Positions 1-8,726 of a stretch of DNA of 64,000 nucleotides are shown here, piece after piece. Position 1 is the stretch's first letter. Each line of letters starts with the position of its first letter. The notes beneath the pieces were generated by a model that saw only the letters and a list, made by a program, of their open reading frames with translations, was not told the origin of the DNA and did not search any database. The position numbers and the translations under genes were made by a program. The stretch comes from JBAYIE01 sp965279165 (GTDB taxonomy: Bacteria; Bacteroidota; Bacteroidia; UKL13-3). The stretch covers positions 2,604,001 through 2,668,000 of the forward strand of contig OZ257140.1 in the NCBI GenBank assembly GCA_965279165.1, given 5' to 3'.

Positions 1-1209
1 GGCACATCGAACAATATGAAGGTGCATTTCAAGACTTTTTAGGTAACTGTTTATATCGGCAAATTCCCCAAAAGTTTCTTTTCTGAAGGATTCATTTTGG
101 AGCATCTCTGTCCTATTTGAATCTTCCTTGGTAACAGGTAGCGGCGAAAACAGCTCTGAATCTTTTAATAAACCTGCATAATCAAGTTCTTTGAATTCGC
201 TTAAATTTATGGTTGTAATTTCGGGTAATGTTTGGTTGATTAGATTTATTTCAAATGGGTTATCGTCGATAAATACTAAGCTATCGAGACCTATATTTAG
301 TTCCTTCGCGATTTCAACAATGTTATCAGCTTTGTTGTTCCAATTAATTCTTGTTGCAGCCAAATGCTGTTTTTTGATGAGCATTTTTGGATGATTCTGA
401 AGAACATCCATCACCTCTTGAGAGTTATTTTTAGAACAGAGAGTTAGTAAAACCCCTTGTTTGTGAAGGTTAAGTAAAACTTCTTGCAGAGCCTCGAATC
501 CGGATGATATATCGATATTTTCAATGCCATCTTCTCCAATTATTCCTTTCCATAACGTATTGTCGGCATCAAGAATGATACATTTTTTACTCTTGCCTTC
601 TAATGCTTGCACAACCCGAAATAAATTGGATGCAATCATTTTTAAGGCAGGCAGCGAATACAGCGATTTGGTATGTGTAAAACCTATTGGGTCATAATAT
701 TTTGCAGGACTCAACGTATCGATAGCTAACGAATTGTCGATGTAAAACCCGTTGCCATGTTCCAATAAGGCCAATTTAAGATGCTCATTTAATTGGGAAA
801 CGAATTCTTTTAATTGATTTGTAGTTTCTGAATTGGTTGGACCGGTATCTTCAAAGGCATTCCATAATATTCTGGCTTTGCTTTTTTTGCGAATGGAAAG
901 GAGAATAAAGTTCATGAGTTGTTCCAATCTTTTTTTTTCGCTTACCCTGAAAGTGTCGTTTTCTGTATCATTGAGTCTGACAAGGTCTGTCATTTCTGAA
1001 AGGGAGGTAAAGATAAATAAGTAATTAGTTTGAGGCGTTATGATAGTATCATCATTAATATCTTGAACAATGGTATCATAATTGCCCATTTGAATTTTTG
1101 CATCCATACCAATCTTGTGATGTAGATAAGTTATGTATGGAAGAATACCGTCGATTGTGATATTTCGTAAGATACTGATACCACAAGTTTTCAAATTGGC
1201 CGAAACCAT
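1..1209 (-). CDS. FkbH-like HAD-IIIC protein, 3' end outside window
   Basis: The reading frame is open over all 403 codons and leaves the left edge without a stop. The HAD motif I (D-A-D-N-T-L-W, first Asp near residue 214) is followed by G-x-I-G-E-D-G, and a second motif I-D-D-N-P-F-E lies near residue 314. These are hallmarks of the FkbH family, which loads activated three-carbon or acyl units in polyketide and glycan pathways. The visible C-terminal part (Y-L-K-S-L-E-M) is where FkbH proteins pass into a GNAT-like acyltransferase domain, so that domain is probably off-window. I chose the ATG at 1209. An in-frame TTG at 1263, just after a TAG, would add 18 residues. It is the last visible gene of the glycan operon, so it probably modifies a sugar or aglycone. 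Family confident; substrate unknown. Confidence 0.85.
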   Translation of the reverse strand, partial: MVSANLKTCGISILRNITIDGILPYITYLHHKIGMDAKIQMGNYDTIVQDINDDTIITPQTNYLFIFTSLSEMTDLVRLNDTENDTFRVSEKKRLEQLMNFILLSIRKKSKARILWNAFEDTGPTNSETTNQLKEFVSQLNEHLKLALLEHGNGFYIDNSLAIDTLSPAKYYDPIGFTHTKSLYSLPALKMIASNLFRVVQALEGKSKKCIILDADNTLWKGIIGEDGIENIDISSGFEALQEVLLNLHKQGVLLTLCSKNNSQEVMDVLQNHPKMLIKKQHLAATRINWNNKADNIVEIAKELNIGLDSLVFIDDNPFEINLINQTLPEITTINLSEFKELDYAGLLKDSELFSPLPVTKEDSNRTEMLQNESFRKETFGEFADINSYLKSLEMHLHIVRCA

Positions 1210-1298
1210 TTGGTTATTTTCTTTAAAGATCTGTAAGAGTGTTTTGTTTCTTAGGTAATACAAAATCTAGGGATTGAACTTACTTGTGGAATCTAGTA

Positions 1299-2417
1299 TT
1301 AAAATATTTTCTTATAAATGGAGAGCATGGAATTAACCAACCACTTGTGATTAGGATAATCTTCATATCGTTTTACCGGTAATGCTAGGATGTCGTCATA
1401 TACTTGATCGGTTAAGCCAAGTTTGTTCTTCACAAACTGAATGTCTTGCCTCAATAATTCCTCACTTGGGTAGGCAGGTTTTTTTATTTCTTCCAAAGCT
1501 TCCTCTCTGGTAATTTCTCCTGAGCAAATTAAGCTTGAAAGATGGGCACGACGTTTATCAATGTTGAATTTCAATGGCAAGATGTAACCCTGATAAAAGC
1601 GTGTATAAACCGATTCGTAATGTTTTCCTCCATAGTATTTCCAGCCCAATTCAGATTGAAGGATATGCATAGCTTCTTGCTTGTTATAGTCAATGAGATC
1701 GAGAAGGTTTACCTTTTTTATCTGCCTTATAGCGATATAATAAAACAAATGTAAAGGAGATAACAAAGGGAAGGTTTTAATTTTAACACGACTAAATTTT
1801 TTAACCACAGAATTCAGATACGTAGTGTCGATATGTCCCTGTGCCCATGAGGGAGGCAAAATCCCTTCTGTTCGGGCATTGGTACCGCTGATGATATATT
1901 TGATATTATATTTGTTAGCAACCCGGTAAAGTGTTCCCCAAATAGCATGGTCGGATGGGATTTCACCATCGGGAGTTGATGCAAATAAGTAGGCTTTTTG
2001 AATTTCACGGAATTCATTCCAATCCAATACTTCTGTGTATAATTCAATATCAAGCAACTGAAGGGTTTTCTCAATATTGGAAACAGCAAGTTCCGAGTTC
2101 CATCCATTATCCATATGAACTGCAAGCGGACGTAATCCAAGGATTTTTTTCGCATACCAAGCAGTATAAGTACTATCTACACCTCCACTAATTCCAATGA
2201 TACAGTCGTATGGTTTGGATTTATTTTCCTTTTTTATTTTTATAATTAAATTATTTAAGGATGTGGATTTTGTACTTTTCTCAGGAATTCGAGCATCCAC
2301 AAAATCATGGTATTGTTTTACATATATACTTCTTCCATCCGAATCAAAAGTTATATCAGGGTCAGCGGTAGTATCCATGATGGTTTGCGAACAGATTCTA
2401 TACATTTTATCGGGCAT
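1299..2417 (-). CDS. N-acetyl sugar amidotransferase-like ATP pyrophosphatase (PseA/WbpG family) with degenerate zinc site
   Basis: The protein has 372 residues. It carries the PP-loop S-G-G-V-D-S at residues 77-82, which binds ATP in the N-type ATP pyrophosphatases. The overall pattern (N-terminal Cys region, PP-loop, S-G-T-N-A-R-T-E-G segment) matches the sugar amidotransferases that make acetamidino sugars such as those of LPS O-antigen and flagellin glycans. The family normally has two Cys-x-x-Cys pairs near the N terminus. Here only C9 remains; the other expected positions are T, S and V. No HisH/HisF ammonia-supplying pair is adjacent, in contrast to the paralogue at 21532-22773. It may take ammonia from elsewhere or have a changed role. 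It lies 12 bases downstream of a GT4 gene and upstream of the FkbH gene. Confidence 0.8.
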   Translation of the reverse strand: MPDKMYRICSQTIMDTTADPDITFDSDGRSIYVKQYHDFVDARIPEKSTKSTSLNNLIIKIKKENKSKPYDCIIGISGGVDSTYTAWYAKKILGLRPLAVHMDNGWNSELAVSNIEKTLQLLDIELYTEVLDWNEFREIQKAYLFASTPDGEIPSDHAIWGTLYRVANKYNIKYIISGTNARTEGILPPSWAQGHIDTTYLNSVVKKFSRVKIKTFPLLSPLHLFYYIAIRQIKKVNLLDLIDYNKQEAMHILQSELGWKYYGGKHYESVYTRFYQGYILPLKFNIDKRRAHLSSLICSGEITREEALEEIKKPAYPSEELLRQDIQFVKNKLGLTDQVYDDILALPVKRYEDYPNHKWLVNSMLSIYKKIF

Positions 2418-2429
2418 GTTCAGGTTGAT

Positions 2430-3497
2430 TCATGATAATTTATCGACAGAATGAAGTACATCTTGATAGAGCTGAAGAATTCTCTTTCCAATATTTTTTT
2501 CACTAATGGTTTGTATGTGATTACTTCCATTACTTCTTATTGGATTTTGCAAAATTGAAATACAGGAATTTGCAAGTATGGTTGCGTCGTATGCAGCATG
2601 AACATATGATGGATAAATTTGATGAAGTCTTTCCGCGACATCACCACAATCAACCGAAACTATTGGCAAGTTACAAGCCAAAGCTTCTTTTATAGAATTG
2701 TTTGATCCCTCATGAAAAGAGGTGAACAAAAGCAAATCAGCTGCATTATAGTAGTATACCAATTCACTGAATGGAACGTTTTCAACTATTTTTAAAATAG
2801 CATTTGGGTATGTTATTTTAACGATTTCAAATGTTTGTGTAGCCAATGGTTTGTTTTTTACCGTTTGTCCGGCTAGTCCAAAAAATAAAAGGATAGGATT
2901 ATCGATTTCCCATCCTAGCTTTTTGCGACATGCAGCTTTATCCATTGGGGTAAATTGTTCCAAATTGATGCCATTGGGAATTACTTCTACTTTGCTTCTG
3001 TTTAATGCAAGGACTGCTTTTTTTATTGAATTGGATTTGGCTATTATTTTAGAAGCACCAAAAGCCGATAGTTGACTAAAGAAGATGGAAAGAAAACTGC
3101 GTATGGATTTGTTGCCATTCAACTGGTATCCTCCTAAAATATCACTTCCGCAAAACGATATTACAACCGGAACCGGCGAAAAACAAACAGCCAACAATCC
3201 AGATAAGGAGCCCCATGTGGCGTGTACAAGTTCTGCTTTTTCTTTGTTTACCAACTCTTTTAAATGATTTCCTGAAATCCAGAAGTGTTTAAATTTACTA
3301 CGGTGATCAAACATGGCAGGTATTACATCAATGCCTTCTTGCTTAATAGAATTCATTTGGTTATTGGCATTTACCAGTTGTTTTTTATCAAATATTCGTT
3401 CGTGGTAATCTAACAGGGATTCGAACTTATAATGAATGGAAGGATTGAAATTTAATTCTTGCAAAGGCGTACCTCCATGTAAAAAAACAACTTTCAT
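2430..3497 (-). CDS. Glycosyltransferase family 4
   Basis: A 355-residue GT-B fold retaining glycosyltransferase. The C-terminal donor-binding half contains the E-x7-E-like segment F-H-E-G-S-N-N-S-I-K-E-A-L followed by P-I-V-S-V-D-C-G-D, typical of GT4. The N terminus (M-K-V-V-F-L-H-G-G-T) is the acceptor-side Rossmann strand with a glycine-rich loop. It should act on the cytoplasmic face, adding one sugar from a nucleotide donor to the lipid-linked glycan. Its start overlaps the ATP-grasp stop by four bases (ATGA). The donor and linkage cannot be read from sequence. Confidence 0.85.
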   Translation of the reverse strand: MKVVFLHGGTPLQELNFNPSIHYKFESLLDYHERIFDKKQLVNANNQMNSIKQEGIDVIPAMFDHRSKFKHFWISGNHLKELVNKEKAELVHATWGSLSGLLAVCFSPVPVVISFCGSDILGGYQLNGNKSIRSFLSIFFSQLSAFGASKIIAKSNSIKKAVLALNRSKVEVIPNGINLEQFTPMDKAACRKKLGWEIDNPILLFFGLAGQTVKNKPLATQTFEIVKITYPNAILKIVENVPFSELVYYYNAADLLLFTSFHEGSNNSIKEALACNLPIVSVDCGDVAERLHQIYPSYVHAAYDATILANSCISILQNPIRSNGSNHIQTISEKNIGKRILQLYQDVLHSVDKLS

Positions 3498-4540
3498 GAG
3501 GTTTGATTAAATAGAGCGATGCACTTTTTCTTTATTTCAAAATGGGTTTCAATGTATGCCTTATCGAAATTATTTTTACCTCCTAATTTTTGTTTATACG
3601 CAGCATAGGTCATGTTGCCATTCGCAGGGATGTATTTTGGATTGGGGTCGTATCCCGGACTAACCTCCAGAAAATAAGGCTCTGTGTTCAGGTCATCATT
3701 CTGCCATGCAATATCAAATGCTCCGGTAATCAGATTAAGTTTTTTGAAGTTATCAATAATATACTTGCGCCATTTTTCAGGAAATGTCTCAAAATCGACT
3801 GCGCTACCATGTTTGGTAGAAGTTGGTTTCCACATCTTTTCCGGATTTATGCGCCAATAGTGGAGTACAATTTCACCACCGACCAGAATGACACGAAAAT
3901 CTCTATGTATTTGAAGCAATTCTTGAATGAGTAACTCTTGGTTATGACGCATGAAATTTTCGTTTTTCAACAACGCATCCAGTTCATCCATTGAGTTTAT
4001 TTTGTGTACCCCTCTGCTACCCGACGAATGAGCTTCTTTAACCAATAAAGGGTAGTTGAAATTGTTCATCGGAATTGGTTCTGTCAATTTAAACACTTGT
4101 GTGGATGGACATCGGATGCCTAACTCTTCAAACAATTGGTGCATCCGTGTTTTATTTTCCCAAAATTGAATTTCATAGCTCGAATAAAATACTTGATTGC
4201 CATTACGTTCAAACAATTTAACCAATTCAATAAGGTTGTTAACGTAATTCATTTTCTCGCCATATTTCGAGGAAAGATTTAGGTAGATTCGTTTATGATT
4301 GATTTTTTTAGCCTTTTGTATTCCAACAATTCCAAAAGTTTTGTTTTGATAAATGAGCGTTGCAATTAGTATCAAATCATGGGGGAGGTCAGTAAATATA
4401 GACCTTCCCGGATAGTATATTAAAATTTGGTTTTCGGCATCCTTATGGTAATTGGAAATTAATTTTCTAATCTTAATTAGTCGCAAAGCATACCATATTC
4501 TGAACAACGCATGCGTTAGTAGCAAAATAGAATTATGCAT
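3494..4540 (-). CDS. ATP-grasp ligase-like protein
   Basis: The protein matches the ATP-grasp fold (RimK/D-Ala-D-Ala ligase-like): a substrate-side N-terminal region, then Y-P-L-L-V-K-E-A-H-S-S-G-S-R-G-V as the ATP-binding lysine and flexible loop, and a C-terminal F-L-E-V-S-P-G-Y-D metal-binding segment (E-V-x-P). ATP-grasp enzymes form an amide or ester through an acyl-phosphate. In this glycan context it may join an amino acid or amine to a carboxyl group; that is inference. I use the ATG at 4540, giving an ATGCATAA overlap with the upstream HAD gene. The longer 356-codon reading would begin with TTG at 4564. Confidence 0.75.
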   Translation of the reverse strand: MHNSILLLTHALFRIWYALRLIKIRKLISNYHKDAENQILIYYPGRSIFTDLPHDLILIATLIYQNKTFGIVGIQKAKKINHKRIYLNLSSKYGEKMNYVNNLIELVKLFERNGNQVFYSSYEIQFWENKTRMHQLFEELGIRCPSTQVFKLTEPIPMNNFNYPLLVKEAHSSGSRGVHKINSMDELDALLKNENFMRHNQELLIQELLQIHRDFRVILVGGEIVLHYWRINPEKMWKPTSTKHGSAVDFETFPEKWRKYIIDNFKKLNLITGAFDIAWQNDDLNTEPYFLEVSPGYDPNPKYIPANGNMTYAAYKQKLGGKNNFDKAYIETHFEIKKKCIALFNQTS

Positions 4541-5087
4541 ATTCTTGCTTGTTGATTGTATCAATTGCCTGCTTATCGAAATAGTTAGCCTTGGTTTTTT
4601 GTATTTCCTTTATTAAGTGTTGATAGTATTTCACTTCACCATTTTCATGGTTATAGGAAAGATCGTCGTAATAGTAAATTTGTTTTTGTTTTGACAACGC
4701 TAATTTCAACATCCATAGTTTTGTTTCCGGCCTGTAAACAATATATACCAGTTTATTTTCTACGGGTATTTCCATACTTCTTAACCATTGGGTGGTATAC
4801 AATTTACTCCCTCGGTTTCGGGCACTGAGGAAAAAAATAGGAATTTCGGCATGGTCGTAAGCAATTATTTTATTCCGCATATTGATAAAAACAGGTAATG
4901 AAATTAATCTATGCGCATAACTTTCATACGTAACGGAAATACAAGGCCACGTATCTGCCACTGTATTGTCGATATCCATTAAGACGATAGCTTTGTTGCT
5001 TTTATATCTCCTCAGCATTCGCTTAAATTGATAATACGTGATTAGATCAAGAAGGAATGTTAATTTATGTTTGATGGTCGAATTCAT
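4533..5087 (-). CDS. HAD-superfamily phosphatase-like protein
   Basis: A short (184 residue) HAD fold. Motif I is M-D-I-D-N-T with the nucleophile and general acid Asp at about residues 38 and 40. Motif II is F-F-L-S-A-R and the late acidic motif is Y-Y-D-D-L-S. The short length suggests a small cap and a small-molecule phosphomonoester substrate. It sits between a PLP enzyme and an ATP-grasp ligase, with a four-base overlap (ATGA) with the PLP gene, so it may dephosphorylate the PLP enzyme's product before ligation. That order is inference. Confidence 0.75.
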   Translation of the reverse strand: MNSTIKHKLTFLLDLITYYQFKRMLRRYKSNKAIVLMDIDNTVADTWPCISVTYESYAHRLISLPVFINMRNKIIAYDHAEIPIFFLSARNRGSKLYTTQWLRSMEIPVENKLVYIVYRPETKLWMLKLALSKQKQIYYYDDLSYNHENGEVKYYQHLIKEIQKTKANYFDKQAIDTINKQEYA

Positions 5088-6268
5088 TTGCGTAAACCAA
5101 ATATTTCCTGAAGGGATTCTAAAATAACATTATTCTCCGAGTTGGTGCGAGAAGCAACCCTAATAAAATTACCTTCTAAACCAATTTTATCCGCACAATC
5201 TCTAACATATACACCGTATTTAACCAACAAGGTAGAGGTTATAGCTTCTGAAGTAAGCGACTCCGGTAATTCGATCAATACAAAATTTGCATAACTTGGG
5301 TAAACTTTAATCTTATCAATTTTTTTAAGATTTTCTATAAAGAGGATGGTTTCTTTGATGTATTTAATTCTAACTTTATTATAGTCTTCTATAAAATCTT
5401 TTCGCGAATAAAGCCTGAAAAAGTATTCTGCAAATCCATTGCTATTCCACAAAAAGCCTGTATCCAACAATGTTTTCACTCTTTCTTGGTTCATAATTGC
5501 ATAACCTGCTCTAATACCGGCTACTCCAAAATCTTTCGACATACTTTTCAGGATAATTAAATTATGATAAGCTGAAATAAGATTCGATGTATCTATCAAA
5601 TTAAAATCCTTGTCTTCATAAGCAAAATGAATAAAACTTTCATCGAGGATAATCGTTTCAACGCCCATTCGGGTCGCCTCCTTCAATATAAGTTGAAGTG
5701 TCTGAAAGTTAAAGTAGCCGCCATTGGGGTTATTGGGATTAATTAATACGATAGTTTGTGGTCGTTGCTCTTCTATTTTATTCAGATAATCTTTAATATC
5801 CAATTCAAAGTTGCTGCTTTTATCCAAAGGATAGTAAACCACCTGGCTTTTGTTAACAGCAAACTCATAATAGGAAGAAAACGTTGGAATGGTTAGTAAT
5901 AATTTTCCATTGCAAAAGGTGTGAATGATTGCTTGAATTATTTCTATTGCACCATTACCGATGAAAATATTTTTAGCGGGTACCTGAAGTACATTACCTA
6001 GTAATTCGGCTATTACATGGTTTTGTGAAGGATACGATTCAAATATTTTACGTAACCCATGATGTTCCACTATTTCCTTTTCGAAGTATTTAATGAATAA
6101 CTCCGTAGCGTAAGGATTGGAAAGAAAACAAGCATCAACTTGTATTTTTAATTCAGGTAATATTTGTTCATAAGTTAGAATACTGGGAGAATGTGAGCCT
6201 GATTCTAACTTTAGTTGGTATAATTTATGAATTAATGCTTTTTCTGATTCGCTATAAGAAATTTTCAT
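5084..6268 (-). CDS. PLP-dependent class I/II aminotransferase or decarboxylase (HisC/CobD-like)
   Basis: A 394-residue fold-type I PLP enzyme. Visible elements are N-P-N-N-P-N-G (177-183), the ring-contacting D-E (209-210), the Schiff-base lysine K245 within S-M-S-K-D-F-G, and G-I-R-A-G-Y after it. This pattern fits histidinol-phosphate aminotransferase and threonine/serine-phosphate decarboxylases. No histidine genes surround it; instead a HAD phosphatase and ATP-grasp ligase follow, so a phosphorylated amino alcohol for glycan decoration is more likely. Whether it transaminates or decarboxylates cannot be decided from sequence. Confidence 0.8.
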   Translation of the reverse strand: MKISYSESEKALIHKLYQLKLESGSHSPSILTYEQILPELKIQVDACFLSNPYATELFIKYFEKEIVEHHGLRKIFESYPSQNHVIAELLGNVLQVPAKNIFIGNGAIEIIQAIIHTFCNGKLLLTIPTFSSYYEFAVNKSQVVYYPLDKSSNFELDIKDYLNKIEEQRPQTIVLINPNNPNGGYFNFQTLQLILKEATRMGVETIILDESFIHFAYEDKDFNLIDTSNLISAYHNLIILKSMSKDFGVAGIRAGYAIMNQERVKTLLDTGFLWNSNGFAEYFFRLYSRKDFIEDYNKVRIKYIKETILFIENLKKIDKIKVYPSYANFVLIELPESLTSEAITSTLLVKYGVYVRDCADKIGLEGNFIRVASRTNSENNVILESLQEIFGLRK

Positions 6269-6280
6269 TTGCTGTTTATC

Positions 6281-7369
6281 TTAAATAGATTGTAAAATGC
6301 TTTCGTATGCATGCAACATATTATTGGCATATTTTTCTATGGTATATTTCTGCTCTATTCTTTTACGGGCTTGCGTTCCAATTCTTAAGCGCAGATCAGC
6401 ATGAGCAATTAGATTTGAAATTTCGATTTCGAAGGTTTTATTGATATCATCCATGCATATTATACCATCTTCATGGTTATTGATAATATAAGAAACATCA
6501 CCGCAATTGGAGGTTACAACAGGTAATCCGGCCATCATAGCTTCGAGTATAACGTTGGGCGTTCCTTCAATGGATGCGGTATGAATGAAGATGTCGTAAT
6601 GGGGTAGTATCTCACCAACTTTATCGGAACTGCCTTTCAATACGAACTGTTTTTCTAATTTACACATTTCAATTCTACCTGTTATTTCTTGCTGTAAGGG
6701 ACCATTACCATAGTGATGATGAACAATCGGTAAGTTTTGTTTATTCAGTGAATGAACAATATCTACCAACTTGTCGATTCGCTTTTCTTCACTGATTCGG
6801 CCAACTGATATGGTACGAATCTCCGTTCCGAGTTGATAATCCTGTTTTGTTATAGCATCTATGGTCTGCATCCCATTTGGAACTACAATTATTTTTTTAG
6901 CAGGTAAAATATTTTTTATTTGGTTAGCACCGGTTTGGTTATTGGAGATTAATATTTCCGGAAGCAACATATTAGGTATCGCTTTTCTGATTCCGGCAAC
7001 TTTCATATTATATGCAGGTAAACTTCTAATTGCCCCAATAGCAATAGGCTTATTACCGATGCTGGCCAACCAACATAAGGTATTTAAATGAAAAGTAAAA
7101 CTTTGTATAAAATCGGGCTTTGTTATCGTTGTCAACCTATATAAATAGCAAAGTTTTGCGATATAATTTTTTTCGTTGGTATGGTAAAGTGGAATACCTG
7201 TTTTTTTGAAATTCGGGTAGTGAAAGTCCAATTCATCAAATCTGTTTATATAAATGGCTACTTTAATTTTAAAATTAAGTAACGCTTCACACAACAAAAG
7301 AAGTTGCTTTTCTTGTCCGCCATTTTCCAGGTTTTCAATTACAAATAGGATGGATAAATTAGAATTCAA
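6281..7369 (-). CDS. Glycosyltransferase family 4
   Basis: A 362-residue GT-B enzyme. The N terminus has E-N-L-E-N-G-G-Q-E-K-Q-L-L, the usual GT4 glycine-rich loop. The donor domain has V-G-R-I-S-E-E-K-R-I-D-K-L and T-A-S-I-E-G-T-P-N-V-I-L-E-A-M, the E-x7-E motif, then G-L-P-V-V-T-S-N-C-G-D. It should transfer a nucleotide-activated sugar in the cytoplasm. It lies 10 bases downstream of a GT-C-like membrane protein and 12 upstream of the PLP enzyme. Confidence 0.87.
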   Translation of the reverse strand: MNSNLSILFVIENLENGGQEKQLLLLCEALLNFKIKVAIYINRFDELDFHYPNFKKTGIPLYHTNEKNYIAKLCYLYRLTTITKPDFIQSFTFHLNTLCWLASIGNKPIAIGAIRSLPAYNMKVAGIRKAIPNMLLPEILISNNQTGANQIKNILPAKKIIVVPNGMQTIDAITKQDYQLGTEIRTISVGRISEEKRIDKLVDIVHSLNKQNLPIVHHHYGNGPLQQEITGRIEMCKLEKQFVLKGSSDKVGEILPHYDIFIHTASIEGTPNVILEAMMAGLPVVTSNCGDVSYIINNHEDGIICMDDINKTFEIEISNLIAHADLRLRIGTQARKRIEQKYTIEKYANNMLHAYESILQSI

Positions 7370-7379
7370 CTAAATGTTT

Positions 7380-8726
7380 TTAGGTTTTATTGGATTGTTT
7401 ATTTGCAACCGTTTCTGATTTGGATTTGCCGGAAGCGATAGAGGCCAAGCCAATGGCAGCGAGGGGTAACGCGATTATATCAGCCGGATACCTAAACCTT
7501 GAACTTTGCCTGCTGCTTAAACTTCCGGCAGCAATAAAAAATAGGTAAAAAAGAACGACCCAATAAAAATAAAATTTCATTTCTGTGTGCCATAGTTGGC
7601 GAACTCCCAGCAGTATGAAAAGATAGAGGCATAACGTAATGAGTACACCAATGGTTCTTAAAGGTGCAGGAATAGGGTTTTTAAACATAGAAAAGTAAAT
7701 TTCTTGAGGAGCAATCAGTTGCTTTACAAATTCAAACGAGAACACCTTTGCTATTTGTAATGGGGCAGCAGAGAAGATGGAATCATTTTGTTGTTTTTTA
7801 TAGGAGTATAAATTTCCATAGTAGCTTTTTTCCGGATTCCATTTAACATACATATTAACTTTGTCCTTCTTTCTGATTTCTTGTTGTATTGTTTCGTAAT
7901 TAACATGCTCTTTCGAGGAAAAATAATTGGCAGTTAAATATTCTCTTTTGGTTTCTTCGCCTAATAAAGTAGGCGTAAATACACCATGCGACAAATAGAT
8001 TTGAAGTGAAAGTAGGAAGGGTATTACCAAGCAATTAAAGCATAACAGCAATGTTTTAAATTGCAATAAATTTTTCCATTTGGTTCGATAAAACAGTAAA
8101 CCCATCAACAGGACTAATATTATTGCGGGCGAATAGGTAGGTTTAATTAATTGTGCACCTGCTATAGCTAGCGAAGCCAAAACCATATTTTTTATAGAAT
8201 TCGTATAAAAATACCGGTAACACTGGTAAATTGAAATCATTACCATGCAGGAAAACATGGTGTCGGTTAGGATGAATGCATTTAAACCTGCAATATTGGG
8301 TAATAGTATCATTAGCAAAGCGTAGGCGGGTATTGCCAACTTATTATTGGAAAATTCTTTTAACAACAAAATACCATAATAGGTGATGATTCCGGTAGCA
8401 ATAACATTGCATAAAAGCACAAAAATCAAGGAATGAAATAACTTGATACCAATGGCAATTATCAATGGTAAACCGGGAGTTCGGTATGGTTCCCAGATTT
8501 GGGGAAATCTTAAGTCTCTAGCAAATTCCCCTGATGAAGCAAGTATTTCACCATTCATGATGTAACTAGCCTGGTCGGATTGGTTTAAACTAGCATCCAA
8601 TGAAACTGTCCTGATATTTGGGGTTAAGGTGATTCCTACCAATAAGAATTGAAATAATACAACTAAGGTTGTTAATTTAATAGTTTGGTTTATTAAAAAT
8701 AATTGTGCTATTAACTTATTATACAT
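7380..8726 (-). CDS. Polytopic GT-C/GT39-like membrane glycosyltransferase
   Basis: The 448-residue protein has about ten hydrophobic segments and an early extracytoplasmic loop with N-Q-S-D-Q-A-S-Y, then W-E-P-Y-R-T-P-G-L-P-L. This resembles the first loop of ArnT/PMT-like enzymes, which use polyprenyl-phosphate sugars on the periplasmic side. A soluble-looking loop near the middle and three final helices complete the layout. Its start overlaps the polymerase-like gene by eight bases (ATGTATAA). It might add a side-chain sugar after flipping. Family assignment is moderate because sequence conservation in GT-C proteins is low. Confidence 0.65.
   Translation of the reverse strand: MYNKLIAQLFLINQTIKLTTLVVLFQFLLVGITLTPNIRTVSLDASLNQSDQASYIMNGEILASSGEFARDLRFPQIWEPYRTPGLPLIIAIGIKLFHSLIFVLLCNVIATGIITYYGILLLKEFSNNKLAIPAYALLMILLPNIAGLNAFILTDTMFSCMVMISIYQCYRYFYTNSIKNMVLASLAIAGAQLIKPTYSPAIILVLLMGLLFYRTKWKNLLQFKTLLLCFNCLVIPFLLSLQIYLSHGVFTPTLLGEETKREYLTANYFSSKEHVNYETIQQEIRKKDKVNMYVKWNPEKSYYGNLYSYKKQQNDSIFSAAPLQIAKVFSFEFVKQLIAPQEIYFSMFKNPIPAPLRTIGVLITLCLYLFILLGVRQLWHTEMKFYFYWVVLFYLFFIAAGSLSSRQSSRFRYPADIIALPLAAIGLASIASGKSKSETVANKQSNKT

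Noticed and set aside
191..1024. Two plus-strand ORFs of 67 and 63 residues
   Set aside because: They are shadows of the FkbH-like gene on the minus strand, which has clear motifs.
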